Under the pieces are notes generated by a model. That model saw nothing but the letters and a program-made list of their open reading frames with translations. It did not search any database and was not told the origin of the DNA. A DNA stretch of 32,914 bases, taken from Paracoccaceae bacterium (GTDB lineage Bacteria > Pseudomonadota > Alphaproteobacteria > Rhodobacterales > Rhodobacteraceae). The first letter of the stretch is position 1, and each line of letters opens with the position of its first letter. Where the stretch lies: contig CACPHA010000019.1 of the NCBI GenBank assembly GCA_902633655.1, forward strand, positions 1 through 32,914, written 5' to 3'. A program made the translations under genes and the position numbers. Positions 16,666-24,757 of the stretch are shown here, one piece after another.

Positions 16666-16799
16666 AGATGAGACGTAAAGCGGACTTGCCTAGCAAGACC
16701 TGTGTAACCTGCGGCCGTCCATTCGTGTGGCGCAAGAAATGGATGAAGGTTTGGGATGAGGTCAGGTATTGCTCGGAACGATGCAAGCGAGCGTCATGA
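16662..16799 (+). CDS. DUF2256 small zinc-binding-like protein
   Basis: This is a 45-residue basic protein with the pattern C-x2-C (KTCVTCGRPF) and a later C-x3-C (YCSERCKR), plus the Trp-rich middle FVWRKKWMKVW. These are the features of the DUF2256 family, probably a small zinc ribbon. It overlaps the photolyase stop by ATGA. DUF2256 genes often sit next to photolyase or cryptochrome genes, suggesting a linked but unknown role. Confidence 0.85.
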   Translation: MKMRRKADLPSKTCVTCGRPFVWRKKWMKVWDEVRYCSERCKRAS

Positions 16800-17008
16800 G
16801 CGATTTGGTCTCTGTCTTAAGACACATCGTTGGACCTGATACCCTTGAGCAGTGCCCCTTGGTGGACGGCTCGGATCAGATCGTCAGTAGACTCACTACC
16901 TCTCCCATTACGACAACTGATGAACTTCTAACACATCTCCTAGATATAGCTTATTGTCCCTTTTCAGGCCCAACAGGTGTTATCCAGCCCCCAAGCCGAT
17001 GGAACTAA
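16796..17008 (+). CDS. Short unknown ORF, possibly a truncated gene
   Basis: A 70-residue frame begins at ATG 16796, overlapping the DUF2256 stop by ATGA. It starts MSDLVSVLRHIVGPDTLEQ and ends GPTGVIQPPSRWN. No family can be assigned. The start is coupled like a real operon gene, but the short length and the position beside the repeat at 17084 make a truncated remnant likely. Confidence 0.4.
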   Translation: MSDLVSVLRHIVGPDTLEQCPLVDGSDQIVSRLTTSPITTTDELLTHLLDIAYCPFSGPTGVIQPPSRWN

Positions 17009-17083
17009 ATTGAATTATTGGAATGTCTACCCCACCTTCATCCTGACTACATAAGCTCTGAGCCACCGTCCTGCATGCCTGAA

Positions 17084-17193
17084 CACCCGAAAATGACCAC
17101 TTTAAACCCTCGGTGAATTCTTTTTTTTGAGGGTAAAGGCCCTATTTCACTGACTTTAAAGGGACTTCGAACAATAACTTGGGAACCACGGCC
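17084..17193. repeat. Direct repeat copy A (tRNA-Leu 3' end plus flank)
   Basis: This stretch matches 30391-30510 in the same orientation at roughly 85 percent identity by eye. The match runs from CACCC-R-AAAATGACCAC through ACCCTCGGTGA-R-TTC, TAGGCCC-like and CTTTAAAGGGACTTC blocks to AACAATAACTTG and CCACGGCC. It covers the last 14 bases of the tRNA-Leu gene and about 95 bp of its 3' flank. Copy B has an additional GTGAGTTCC block. The repeat resembles remnants of integration at a tRNA 3' end. Confidence 0.75.
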
Positions 17194-17266
17194 AAACTCG
17201 AACCAGCACGGCCTATCAAGCCCAGAGATTTTAAGTCTCTTGTGTCTACCATTCCACCACGTGGGC
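17180..17266 (-). tRNA. tRNA-Leu(UAA), possibly degenerate
   Basis: The minus strand folds as an 87-nt class II tRNA. The acceptor 5' strand is GCCCACG, the D arm GTGGAATGGTAGACAC, and the anticodon arm AGAGA-CTTAAAA-TCTCT with anticodon TAA. A long variable arm (GGC/GCC) and the T arm GCTGG-TTCGAGT-TTGGC follow. The oddities are these: the 3' acceptor strand CGTGGTT leaves a C-U mismatch at the second pair and a G-U first pair, three T-stem pairs are G-U, and the discriminator base is C although leucine tRNAs require A73. A CCA is encoded. It may be a pseudo-tRNA; a canonical 3' end (CGTGGGT-A-CCA) is present in repeat copy B at 30497. Confidence 0.78.
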
Positions 17267-17424
17267 AAATACACCTAAAGTCAGACACTTACATCAATTA
17301 CCGCGTAGAAAATCACACAGTGGCATCTACCTGTCAATACATTAACTATTCCTAAATGTGTGCCAATGTGGACCATATATGTGACAAGATGTGTCCAAAG
17401 AGTGGGACGACCGAAGATCACTCG

Positions 17425-17489
17425 ATGTAGCTATTTCGTGAAACTCATTCCAAATGCTGAGCCGCCTTTTCGGTACAATAAGTGGTTAC
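17425..17489. repeat. Direct repeat flanking the isomerase gene, left copy
   Basis: This copy shares with 18222-18285, in the same orientation, ATGTAGC near its left end, TCATTCCAAAT in the middle and ACAATAAGTGGTTAC at the right. The segments between are diverged (GAGCCGCC-TTTTCGGT against AAGCAGTCTGTTTCGAT). It overlaps the last codon of the isomerase gene, so the gene sits almost exactly between the two copies. Confidence 0.65.
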
Positions 17490-18094
17490 TCAATGGGAGC
17501 TAAAGACCCTCTCAATGCCCAACTTACAGCATCCTCTAAACGGTCATCACCCCAGAAAACTTCGCCAAAGACTACAAAACTTGGGGATCCAAAAACCCCT
17601 AAGGCTTTTGCCTCAATCGTTTCTTTATCAAGCATTGATACAATCTCTTGAGATGTTGCAAGACCGATTACCCGATCAACATCTTGCCCAATTTCAATTA
17701 GGCTACCTGAAATATTAGGCTCCTCGCCTGCGGGCTCCCCTTTTTGAAACCATCGGCGGTAAGTTGCTTGAGTATATGCTTCTAACCAGCCTTCTTCTTT
17801 TCCCAGAATGGCTATTTGATTCGCCAAAACTAATCCTGACAAAGGATAAGGAGCAGGGATCTTTGGCTCTAGGTTATACATTCTAGATCGGCGCTCTATA
17901 TCACGCCACATGTAAGCTGATTTTACAGGCTTGTTAGAAAAAGGAATGTTCTTCTGCTCAACCATCACATCACGTACATTGAAGGGTCGCCAAGAAATTT
18001 CTATTCCATTAACTATAGCTATCTTGGGTAATCGTAAAACAGTTAAATAAGTATAAGTAGATCCTATAGAATACCAAAAATCTATTGATGACAT
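17486..18094 (-). CDS. 2-hydroxychromene-2-carboxylate isomerase-like DsbA-family protein
   Basis: This 202-residue protein has the kappa-class GST/DsbA-like fold. The N-terminus SIDFWYSIGSTYTYL carries Ser where thioredoxins have Cys, as expected for the isomerase family. WRPFNVRDVM, the helical insert with RDIERRSRMYN and the C-terminal ALGVFGSPSFVVFGEVFWGDDRLED with its cis-Pro segment are typical. The family isomerises 2-hydroxychromene-2-carboxylate using glutathione in naphthalene breakdown, but most members have unknown substrates and no other aromatic-degradation gene is near. It stands alone between two copies of a repeat of about 65 bp and is AT-richer than the left half. Confidence 0.88.
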   Translation of the reverse strand: MSSIDFWYSIGSTYTYLTVLRLPKIAIVNGIEISWRPFNVRDVMVEQKNIPFSNKPVKSAYMWRDIERRSRMYNLEPKIPAPYPLSGLVLANQIAILGKEEGWLEAYTQATYRRWFQKGEPAGEEPNISGSLIEIGQDVDRVIGLATSQEIVSMLDKETIEAKALGVFGSPSFVVFGEVFWGDDRLEDAVSWALRGSLAPIE

Positions 18095-18221
18095 GCGAGC
18101 ACACTTTCTAATTTAAAATGTAATCTCAACAGTTGAGAGTCCAAATATCGAAGTCAATAACTAATAAATTTCCGTCACGATACGTTAAATTTTATCATCA
18201 CTGTAAGTACTCGATTGCCCC

Positions 18222-18285
18222 ATGTAGCCATCTTATAAATCATTCCAAATAGTAAGCAGTCTGTTTCGATACAATAAGTGGTTAC
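18222..18285. repeat. Direct repeat flanking the isomerase gene, right copy
   Basis: This is the partner of 17425-17489 (shared blocks ATGTAGC, TCATTCCAAAT and ACAATAAGTGGTTAC). It lies in the 390-bp gap between the isomerase start (18094) and the cyclase start (18485). Nothing else is recognisable in that gap apart from presumed promoters. Confidence 0.65.
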
Positions 18286-18484
18286 CAGATGAGGGGTACG
18301 CACGGGCCACCCCCCTATATCCGTTGTATATAATTGGGCCTTGCCAGTCAGACTATTGAAAAAGCCTGTTGTTGTCCTTCCGTTTTAATGGACGCACTAG
18401 AATTTTTGTGGGTAAGATTATTATTATGATCTTAAACCAGCTAACCTGGCCAAGGATGGACTGAATGTGTAGGAAAAAATTCTA

Positions 18485-20314
18485 ATGCCCAAGCTGAAAG
18501 ACCATTTCGAAAAGGTAATTTTTGCAACTGATGCGGTTGGATTTTCTAAATTAGTTTCGAATAGTGAATATGAGACATTAGCTTCGCTTAAAGAATGTTT
18601 GCAAATTATTTCCAGTACATTGACCTCAAATAAAGGTCGCATTTTTCATTCTGCTGGAGACTCAGTCCTAGCCGAATTTGACAGTAGCGATGATGCGTTA
18701 TCTGCAGCACTTTCCGTGCAGGAGCGCCTGAGCAAATATAATTCAGGCACTAATCTGCAAAAAATTGAATTCAGGATCGGTTTAGATATTGGCGAGGTTT
18801 TTGCCGATGGCGATAATCTTCTAGGCGAAGCAGTAAATTTTGCATCAAGGCTTGAAAGTTTTGCTCAACCTAAAGGTATCAGCATTTCAAAAAGCTTTTA
18901 TCAATCGCTTAATTCAAGTGCTATTCAAATTAATGACCATGGTTTACAAACGGTAAAAAATTCAAAGGTCCATTGCCTTGATATTGTTCTCCCGAACATC
19001 AAAAAGCGAAGAATATTAAGTAATAAACAGAAACTTAACATAAAAATATTTGGCTCCTTAATTACCATTCTCTTTATTTTTATGATTTATCAAAATTATT
19101 TTGTCACCGAATACGAGCGGAGTGAGGTCGCCGTTATGCCGCTGATCAATAATACTGGAGATCCATCCCTTGATTATATTGCCTCAGGTTTAAGAGGGGA
19201 AATCTCGGGGGCAATTTCCCAGATTGGCAGTATGGCAGTCACATCAGACACTAGTTTAAATTTTGTAGATGCAGGACAAAATACTGCTGAACAGGTAGCA
19301 AAAAATTTAGATCTGGATCATTTGCTTTTGGGCCAGCTCGATCGAGAACAGGACAAATTTGCTCTAATCCTTAATCTATTCGAATCAAGAATAAATTCGC
19401 AGAAAACAATATTTTCCACCACAGGATCTATCGATGATATTTTGGAAAGTCGAGAAGCAATAATAAGAAGCATTATTGGAACTATCGATGTTCCAGTTTC
19501 CAAAATCGAAGAAACCAATGCTACACGTTTTGGAACAATGAACCTCCAAGCATACGAAGAATTTCTTAAAGGGGATTTTAACTTTAAATTAAGATCCCTT
19601 GATGGAGCCTTGGCCGCTAAAGAGCATTTTGAAAAAGCACTAAAATTGGACCCTAGCTTTGCTCGTCCTTACGGCTACCTTGCATTGACATTCTCACGGG
19701 GCGCAACTGCTAATTCACGCTTAGCATTGCCAAACATAAATAGTGAAACCGCTGTCTACATGGCGGATATTTTATCATTGGCAGGGATTTCGGTTGGTTC
19801 AAACGTACCCCAAGCCTATTTTTCTCGTGCATTTATAGAGACATTTCGTTTGCGTGAATATCGAGCAGCTCTTGAGAATGTAAACATAGCGCTCTCACTT
19901 AATCCTAGTTATGCGGATGCTTTAGGTTTGAAAGCTTCGATCCTAACTTTTTTGCAAAAACCAGAGGAAGCTTTGAAAGCCTTATATAGGGCGAAAGAGC
20001 TTAACCCAAACTTTTCAGTTGAATATTTACAGATAGAAGCAATCGCCTTGATTATGTTAGGCCAATGGGAGGCAGCAAAACACACTGCGTCAATAGCAGT
20101 TGACCGATTCCCGGAAAGTGCAAATAGTCGGATGAATTTAATTTGCGCTGATTTTTATTTAGGAAATATTGATGATGCTCTTTGGAATTTAGAAGAGTTG
20201 ATTATGATGCATCCAGAATTTGATCTATCCAGTGTAAATTTTAATCAAAATAAACTTTGGCGCCGACTCACGGCTGAATGTTTTCAAGCTCTAGAAAATA
20301 GCCTGAGTGACTGA
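18485..20314 (+). CDS. Class III adenylate/guanylate cyclase with TPR repeats
   Basis: This is a 609-residue inner-membrane signalling protein. Residues 8-170 form a class III nucleotidyl cyclase domain with both metal-binding aspartates, Asp16 (FATDAVGFSKL) and Asp59 (HSAGDSVLAEF). GLDIGEVFADGDNLLGEAVN and ASRLESFAQPKGISIS follow. One membrane segment lies at about 185-205. The following region (SEVAVMPLINNTGDPSLDYIASG) is the usual FlgO-like/TolB-N module of such proteins. The C-terminal half holds TPR units (AKEHFEKALKLDPSFARPYG, ALENVNIALSLNPSYADALG, ALKALYRAKELNPNF). It probably makes cAMP in response to an unknown signal. AGGAA lies upstream of the ATG. No partner gene is adjacent. Confidence 0.93.
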   Translation: MPKLKDHFEKVIFATDAVGFSKLVSNSEYETLASLKECLQIISSTLTSNKGRIFHSAGDSVLAEFDSSDDALSAALSVQERLSKYNSGTNLQKIEFRIGLDIGEVFADGDNLLGEAVNFASRLESFAQPKGISISKSFYQSLNSSAIQINDHGLQTVKNSKVHCLDIVLPNIKKRRILSNKQKLNIKIFGSLITILFIFMIYQNYFVTEYERSEVAVMPLINNTGDPSLDYIASGLRGEISGAISQIGSMAVTSDTSLNFVDAGQNTAEQVAKNLDLDHLLLGQLDREQDKFALILNLFESRINSQKTIFSTTGSIDDILESREAIIRSIIGTIDVPVSKIEETNATRFGTMNLQAYEEFLKGDFNFKLRSLDGALAAKEHFEKALKLDPSFARPYGYLALTFSRGATANSRLALPNINSETAVYMADILSLAGISVGSNVPQAYFSRAFIETFRLREYRAALENVNIALSLNPSYADALGLKASILTFLQKPEEALKALYRAKELNPNFSVEYLQIEAIALIMLGQWEAAKHTASIAVDRFPESANSRMNLICADFYLGNIDDALWNLEELIMMHPEFDLSSVNFNQNKLWRRLTAECFQALENSLSD

Positions 20315-20663
20315 GAGTGCTTAACAATCGATCCACAGGAATAATCATGTTTCTGGATGGCAGTGTGACACGTGTGATGGATTAAAACAAAAGGTTTGGA
20401 AAAGAAAAATTTTCCTGAAAAGTTTTATTCAGCCCCGCCACAGCCAACACGCCTTTTAGAACGTTACTCTATGCTCGTGTGGTCCTGACGGGAGCTGGGA
20501 CTGTCGGTACTTAAGGCCGATGTAATACTCTCACTCTCAAGTTCTGACCTTACAAACCCCCAGAATCTTGTCTCAATTCTTATCGTTCCTAGTATAGAGA
20601 GAATATAACATTGTGATACGGCACGAGGATAAAAGGGAATTGCTTGAAGGATCCTGAAGTACG
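20315..20663. other. Intergenic gap before the polymerase-like pseudogene
   Basis: No gene is recognised. The middle (about 20420-20520) is more GC-rich than its surroundings and may be a remnant of a lost gene or element end. GGGAATTGCTTGAAGGATCC just before 20664 could be the leader of the following broken gene. Confidence 0.4.
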
Positions 20664-21961
20664 TTGTTTCTCTTCATTGAAATTAAAAAAGATCTTGAAG
20701 CTAGAGAAAGCAGACAGAGAGCAAGAAGAGATGATGCTCAAGCCGCCTTTGAGTATGCGGTAAAACAGTTGGAGCAGCTCTGGCGGATTTCCCTGTCGTT
20801 AACCCCTTTTGAGAGTAACATCAATCTTGGTCGAAGTTATTATTCTGAACTTGCAAGATACAAAGATCCAAGACTGACCTACAGACAGGTTAAGGCTGCC
20901 TTTGAAGGTCTTATTGACTATCTTTTATAGAAGTAACCACTAGAGGTTATTACTCTAGGGAAAGACAATCAGGCGGCCTTACAAGATTTGTTCCAACAGA
21001 TCGACTACTGGAACGCTTCGAAGAACTTGATGGTCATCCAGCCTTCGTATTTTCTTATGATGTGGATCAAGAAGTCATTATTTTCAGAGACAAAGTTTAA
21101 GATCAAACAGTTGATGTCAATTACAATTATATTTCCAAGACTGAACGCTTAAGGTCAAACCTGAGAAAAATAAACGACTGCTTTTTGAGGCATTGGATGG
21201 ATCTTAGGATTAACGATAATGAGGTGCGCAAGCTTGCAGAGCGTATCCTGCAGGATCAAGACAGAGAGCCTATAGATCGTTCCAGACTCACACTATGCAA
21301 CATCTTCGTCAATGGATCTTTTGAATAGGGTGGGAGGTTCTATAGAGGGTGGTGGCAGAATGTACCAAGTGAATACAGGCCATGCATTACAATAGATTAG
21401 GCGGTGACCACCGAGTATGACTTCTCCCAACTCAGTCCTCATATGCTCTATTTTGCATACAACTATGAGATGGGAGAAGAGGATGCCTACGATAGAGTGT
21501 TTGATGGGGAGCACCGCGATGTCGTTAAGCAAGTAATCAATGCGATGATACAGTCGAGTTCGCAGCTCAACCTAAAACCAGATAAGATCAATATAGATGG
21601 CTTGGAAATGAGTTGGATGGAGAACAGGCAAAGGATCTTTGATACACATAATCCAATACAGCATCTCTTATTTAAAGGGATAGGCAATAAGCTGCAGTGT
21701 AAAGATAGCTTTATCGCTGAGAGTGTCATGCTTCAGTTTGTGAAGCAGAACCAAGTTGCGTTTCATATTCATGACAGCTTCATTATGCATGCAGGATTTG
21801 CCGGAGATTTAGAAGAAGCCATGAGGCGTGCGTTTTATGATGAATTCCAAACTGACATACCTATCGAGTATGAAGTGGTCATCGAGCGTGTTACTTTATT
21901 CAATGCTGCTGGAACTCCAAGAACAGAAGACAAGAACAGAAGAAGTGACCATAGACGATAG
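20664..21961 (+). pseudogene. Degenerate DNA/RNA polymerase-like protein of phage or plasmid type
   Basis: One gene is split by a frameshift near 20925 and at least three nonsense codons. Segment 1 (TTG at 20664) reads FIEIKKDLEARESRQR to YKDPRLTYRQVKAAFEGLI. Segment 2, in the next frame, continues IEVTTRGYYSRERQSGGLTR, PTDRLLERFEELDGHP and IFRDKV, then TAA (21098). It goes on through NDNEVRKLAERILQD and IFVNGSFE, then TAG, then GGRFYRGWWQNVPSEYRPCI, then TAG (21398), then EYDFSQLSPHMLYFAYN and IHDSFIMHAG. The DFSQLSPHMLYF block resembles family A polymerase motif A, and IHDSF resembles motif C. I recall this as a conserved but uncharacterised protein of integrative elements. The gene is clearly dead. 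Confidence 0.7.
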
Positions 21962-22020
21962 AGAGCACTCACAGTGGTATGTTAGCAATACCATGTGGCT
22001 GAAGAAGCGAGGTAAGTAAG

Positions 22021-22305
22021 CTAAAAGGGTACTTGGACAGTCACCAGCCTGGCCTTAATCTTCTCAAACGTATACCCCTGCCCATAGCTATTCCCTATAG
22101 AGCTGAAAGACTTCCAACCACCATTTTGATCTATCAAGTCTATGGGGCATTCTACAGCTCTCAGACGATCTCTGAAAGTATCTCTCAAGCAATGAGCAGT
22201 AAGATCATCAAAGTCTTTCTTCAGCCATGTATCCAAGGCAGTAGAGGCATGGTCAGCTTTGCACTTGCCATCCCTGCTATATCTTGGGAATAGCCGACTT
22301 GTTTA
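22021..22305 (-). pseudogene. Tyrosine recombinase (integrase) C-terminal fragment
   Basis: The minus strand encodes the last 90 or so residues of a phage-type integrase: LFPRYSRDGKCKADHAST, LDTWLKKDFDDLTAHCLRDT, FRDRLRAVECPIDLIDQNGG and IGNSYGQGYTFE. The H-x-x-R block (HCLRD) and a late tyrosine (GYGQGY-like) of the catalytic domain are visible. The frame stops upstream at about 22303, so the N-terminal catalytic Arg and core-binding domain are lost. It is the only recombinase trace in the region and may be the remnant of the island integrase. Confidence 0.75.
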
Positions 22306-22349
22306 TTTTATCTTGCACTCTATTAGTTGGGCAAAAGAGGGGGTTGGTT

Positions 22350-22694
22350 ATGATTGAAAGTTTAGTTGGACTTATTGCCATGCTTGGCATGATTTGGGGG
22401 GCCGTCATTCAACAAAATACCGTACTTTTTGATATCATGGCTTTGATATTTGTAGTGGGCAGTGCCTTTTTTTATGCGTTGGCTTGCGGTGGAAATAAAT
22501 GGCAGCGTCTAGAAAGCTTTGGCGAGGCTTCTATACTGGCAGGAACTTTAGGATTTTTCATTGGCTTGGCGAATTTAGTCGCTATAGAAGATGCTCCCCC
22601 TGAAGCCATGCAAATCGCTATTCTTACATTGATTTATGGCTACACACTTAAATTTATATGTGCTGCTTTAGTTAAAAGGTTTGGTAACTCATAG
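22350..22694 (+). CDS. Small membrane protein, weakly MotA/ExbB-like
   Basis: This 114-residue protein has about four hydrophobic segments. It begins MIESLVGLIAMLGMIWGAVI and contains FDIMALIFVVGSAFFYALA and GTLGFFIGLANLVAI. The pattern of a short N-terminal helix pair and a loop with an aligned Gly-rich helix recalls the N-terminal half of MotA-type channel proteins, but this resemblance is weak. ATG at 22350 has AAAGAGGGGG upstream and is preferred over an earlier ATG at 22284. It converges with the AP2-like pseudogene (stop codons 2 bp apart). The frame is intact, unlike its neighbours. Confidence 0.65.
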   Translation: MIESLVGLIAMLGMIWGAVIQQNTVLFDIMALIFVVGSAFFYALACGGNKWQRLESFGEASILAGTLGFFIGLANLVAIEDAPPEAMQIAILTLIYGYTLKFICAALVKRFGNS

Positions 22695-22696
22695 GT

Positions 22697-23399
22697 CAAT
22701 CTTTCCAGAAAAGAACGGTTAATCTTACTATGCTTTTCAAAGTTGCCTTCGATCTTCTGACATAACGCTCCAAGTAGACCTTTGCACAACTGCGATGCTC
22801 TTCATAAATTGGCCCATCTGGATAGTTTAAGTAGGCCGCCTTACCAAAAAGTGTTTCTGCTGCAGCATCATAAACTTTAGCTGCATATACTTCGCTATCG
22901 TACTGCCCTAGGTGGATTGTCTTTTTTCCATCATGTGTCTGAACCCTCCAGTCGTTTGCATTTTTTGTGGCTTTTTCCTGACGCCTTTAAACGCAGAAGA
23001 TGTATTAGATTTACCCACTCTATCTCGCATCACAGACTGTCCACTGGTATGCCTGAGTAACTTACCTAACCTACAATCCAAAGAGAGCTTATTGATAAAT
23101 GTGGAATGTTTAACAGACGGATCGTAGGAGCCATGGAGTGACAAAGACGTTACATAATTAGCCAGTTGAATCTGCTTCTTTAAAATTATGGTTGTGCTCT
23201 TTGCATATACTTAACCTAGCTGCTTGGGATTTACCACGGCAAACCATTTGTGCTGATTAATCTCTGGAAGGTAATGTCGGTCAACAATTGCCTTGTAACT
23301 TCTGGTAAGTTCAACAACGGAAAACTTGCTGTGATCCATCTCTTCTATCATTTCATTGATTTTGGAGCGTAGAAACTTATCGGGATCGTCATTATTTAT
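22697..23399 (-). pseudogene. Degenerate AP2-domain DNA-binding protein
   Basis: Reading leftward from about 23399, the frame gives FSVVELTRSYKAIVDRHYLP and INQHKWFAVVNPKQLG, then TAA. It continues with VYAKSTTIILKKQIQLANYV and SLDCRLGKLLRHTSGQSVMR, then SNTSSAFKGVRKKPQK. At an A-run near 22960 the frame slips. The next frame continues NDWRVQTHDGKKTIHLGQYD and AAKVYDAAAETLFGKAAYLN. The W-R-V...GK..HLG.Y...AA..YDAAA...FG..A.LN pattern is the AP2/ERF fold, found in bacteria with homing-endonuclease or mobile-element proteins. A nonsense codon, a frameshift and no start codon make it a pseudogene. Confidence 0.75.
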
Positions 23400-23527
23400 A
23401 TTTTAAATAGAAAGGAAAAAACGTTAAATGTGCAACTGAAAATATGAGTTGATCTCTTATGATCTAAATAAAATGAAAATCAGTTAGAGTTAATTTGAAA
23501 ACCTAGTTGCGAGACTGTCTAGAAGAA

Positions 23528-23635
23528 ATGAGCTTAGAAGCCTATCAGGAAGCGGTCTGGGAAACTGCGCAAGATTATTGGCTTGGGCTGATTGAAGGAC
23601 ATGGTGCTGGGCATGGGCCGCACGGGGGAGGGTAA
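23528..23635 (+). CDS. Possible small ORF or gene remnant
   Basis: A 35-codon frame begins with ATG after GAAGAA and ends with the glycine/histidine-rich GHGAGHGPHGGG. Its base composition is more GC-rich than its neighbours, like the left half of the window. No family is recognised. It could be the surviving tip of a displaced gene. Confidence 0.3.
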   Translation: MSLEAYQEAVWETAQDYWLGLIEGHGAGHGPHGGG

Positions 23636-23648
23636 TTACCCAAATTCT

Positions 23649-24384
23649 TTACTCTTTCCATATTCGCCACAGCCACCAAGATTTCACATACAGTAAATTC
23701 CTAAGAGGTCCTAAGGTGACAAGAAGTAAAATCGCAATCGCGAAAAGGCACCATATAGCAGCTACTTCATTAGGGTTACTGGTAAGCAGACGAGCCAACA
23801 TCGGCCCGACAATAAAATGATAAGCGGTAAATCTGTAAGAACCATAAATCAATGGTAGAAAAAATGCTGCAAAATGATAAGTGGGTAGTACGCCAAGAAA
23901 AGAAAACCATATCGACTACTATGAAGTTTAAAATGCCGTTTAGTGGAATATCCCATGCGATCTGCCAATCTCCAGAAACTGAACATAGTTGCTCAACACA
24001 CAAAATATCCTCCAACTTACATTGCCCTGCCCACTCAAATGGATAAAGCTGCAAAAGCATAATAATAGCTGAAAAAAAGCAAACAATATAAACTGGCCTT
24101 TGAATTTTATTACGCACATCACTCGGTATAAATTGCATCGAAATAAGATTGATAAAGAGCGGCTGAAACGCGATGTGTAAATAACCTAGCAAAGTTATAA
24201 TCTGATTAGATGGTAAAGAGCATTGATCTATTACTGAGTATGCGAATGCCTGTAAAAGCTCCATCAAAGAAAAATAACCAAGCGCTAGCCATAACGCCGC
24301 TGGTTCTTTTTTGTATGCAGCGTAGGCGGTAGCTCCTATTCCTACAACCGTCATCGCCGCCGATGCTTCATCACTCCATCACAT
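23649..24384 (-). pseudogene. DUF5765-like multi-pass membrane protein, disrupted
   Basis: Reading leftward from ATG at 24384, the text is M, stop, then WSDEASAAMTVVGIGATAYA. TGA occupies codon 2, where this family usually has Cys (MCWS). The rest continues AALWLALGYFSLMELLQAFA, DQCSLPSNQIITLLGYLHIA and FQPLFINLISMQFIPSDV, then WQIAWDIPLNGILNFI. Near 23910 a one-base slip in a T/C-run changes frame. The other frame continues GVLPTYHFAAFFLPLIYGSY, RFTAYHFIVGPMLARLL and LLYVKSWWLWRIW to the stop at 23649. About six membrane helices would be present. The two lesions indicate a recent pseudogene; a sequencing error could explain the slip. Confidence 0.68.
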
Positions 24385-24757
24385 TTATATCCCCAAGCAA
24401 TAAAACAATCGCGAATATCCGCATGATTATCTCCCGCGATTTGCCTTAGAATAACGCGGTGCAGAAATATGTAGAGTCATTAATCGTCTCAGAAATAATC
24501 TTTTTCCTTAAAACAAAAAAATCAGGAGATTGAACAGTTCCTTTTTATAAGAGTACCGCAATAATCAGTAGTTGAATTTTTAGTCCGCCGATAAGTACCT
24601 TGAAATGTATGTATTGAAAATGTTTTTTCGTGTGTAAATATATGCAGCCCGCAGATTGCTGTGTTAAATATCTCGAAAATGTTTAAACACGTTTCATACT
24701 TAGTGAAATTCAGAAAGCATTTTTGCAAAAGATAAAATTGTCAAAGGAATCGTTAGA
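24385..24757. other. AT-rich intergenic gap
   Basis: No gene is supported. The left part (24400-24470) is more GC-rich and may be coding debris. From 24500 to 24757 the sequence is strongly AT-rich and presumably contains the promoter of the desaturase gene. Only AAAGGAATC, a good ribosome binding site ahead of the TTG start at 24758, stands out. Confidence 0.45.

Noticed and set aside
24522-24728. 68-codon minus-strand ORF in the gap before the desaturase
   Set aside because: It has no family features, lies in AT-rich sequence with biased composition, and lacks a ribosome binding site.
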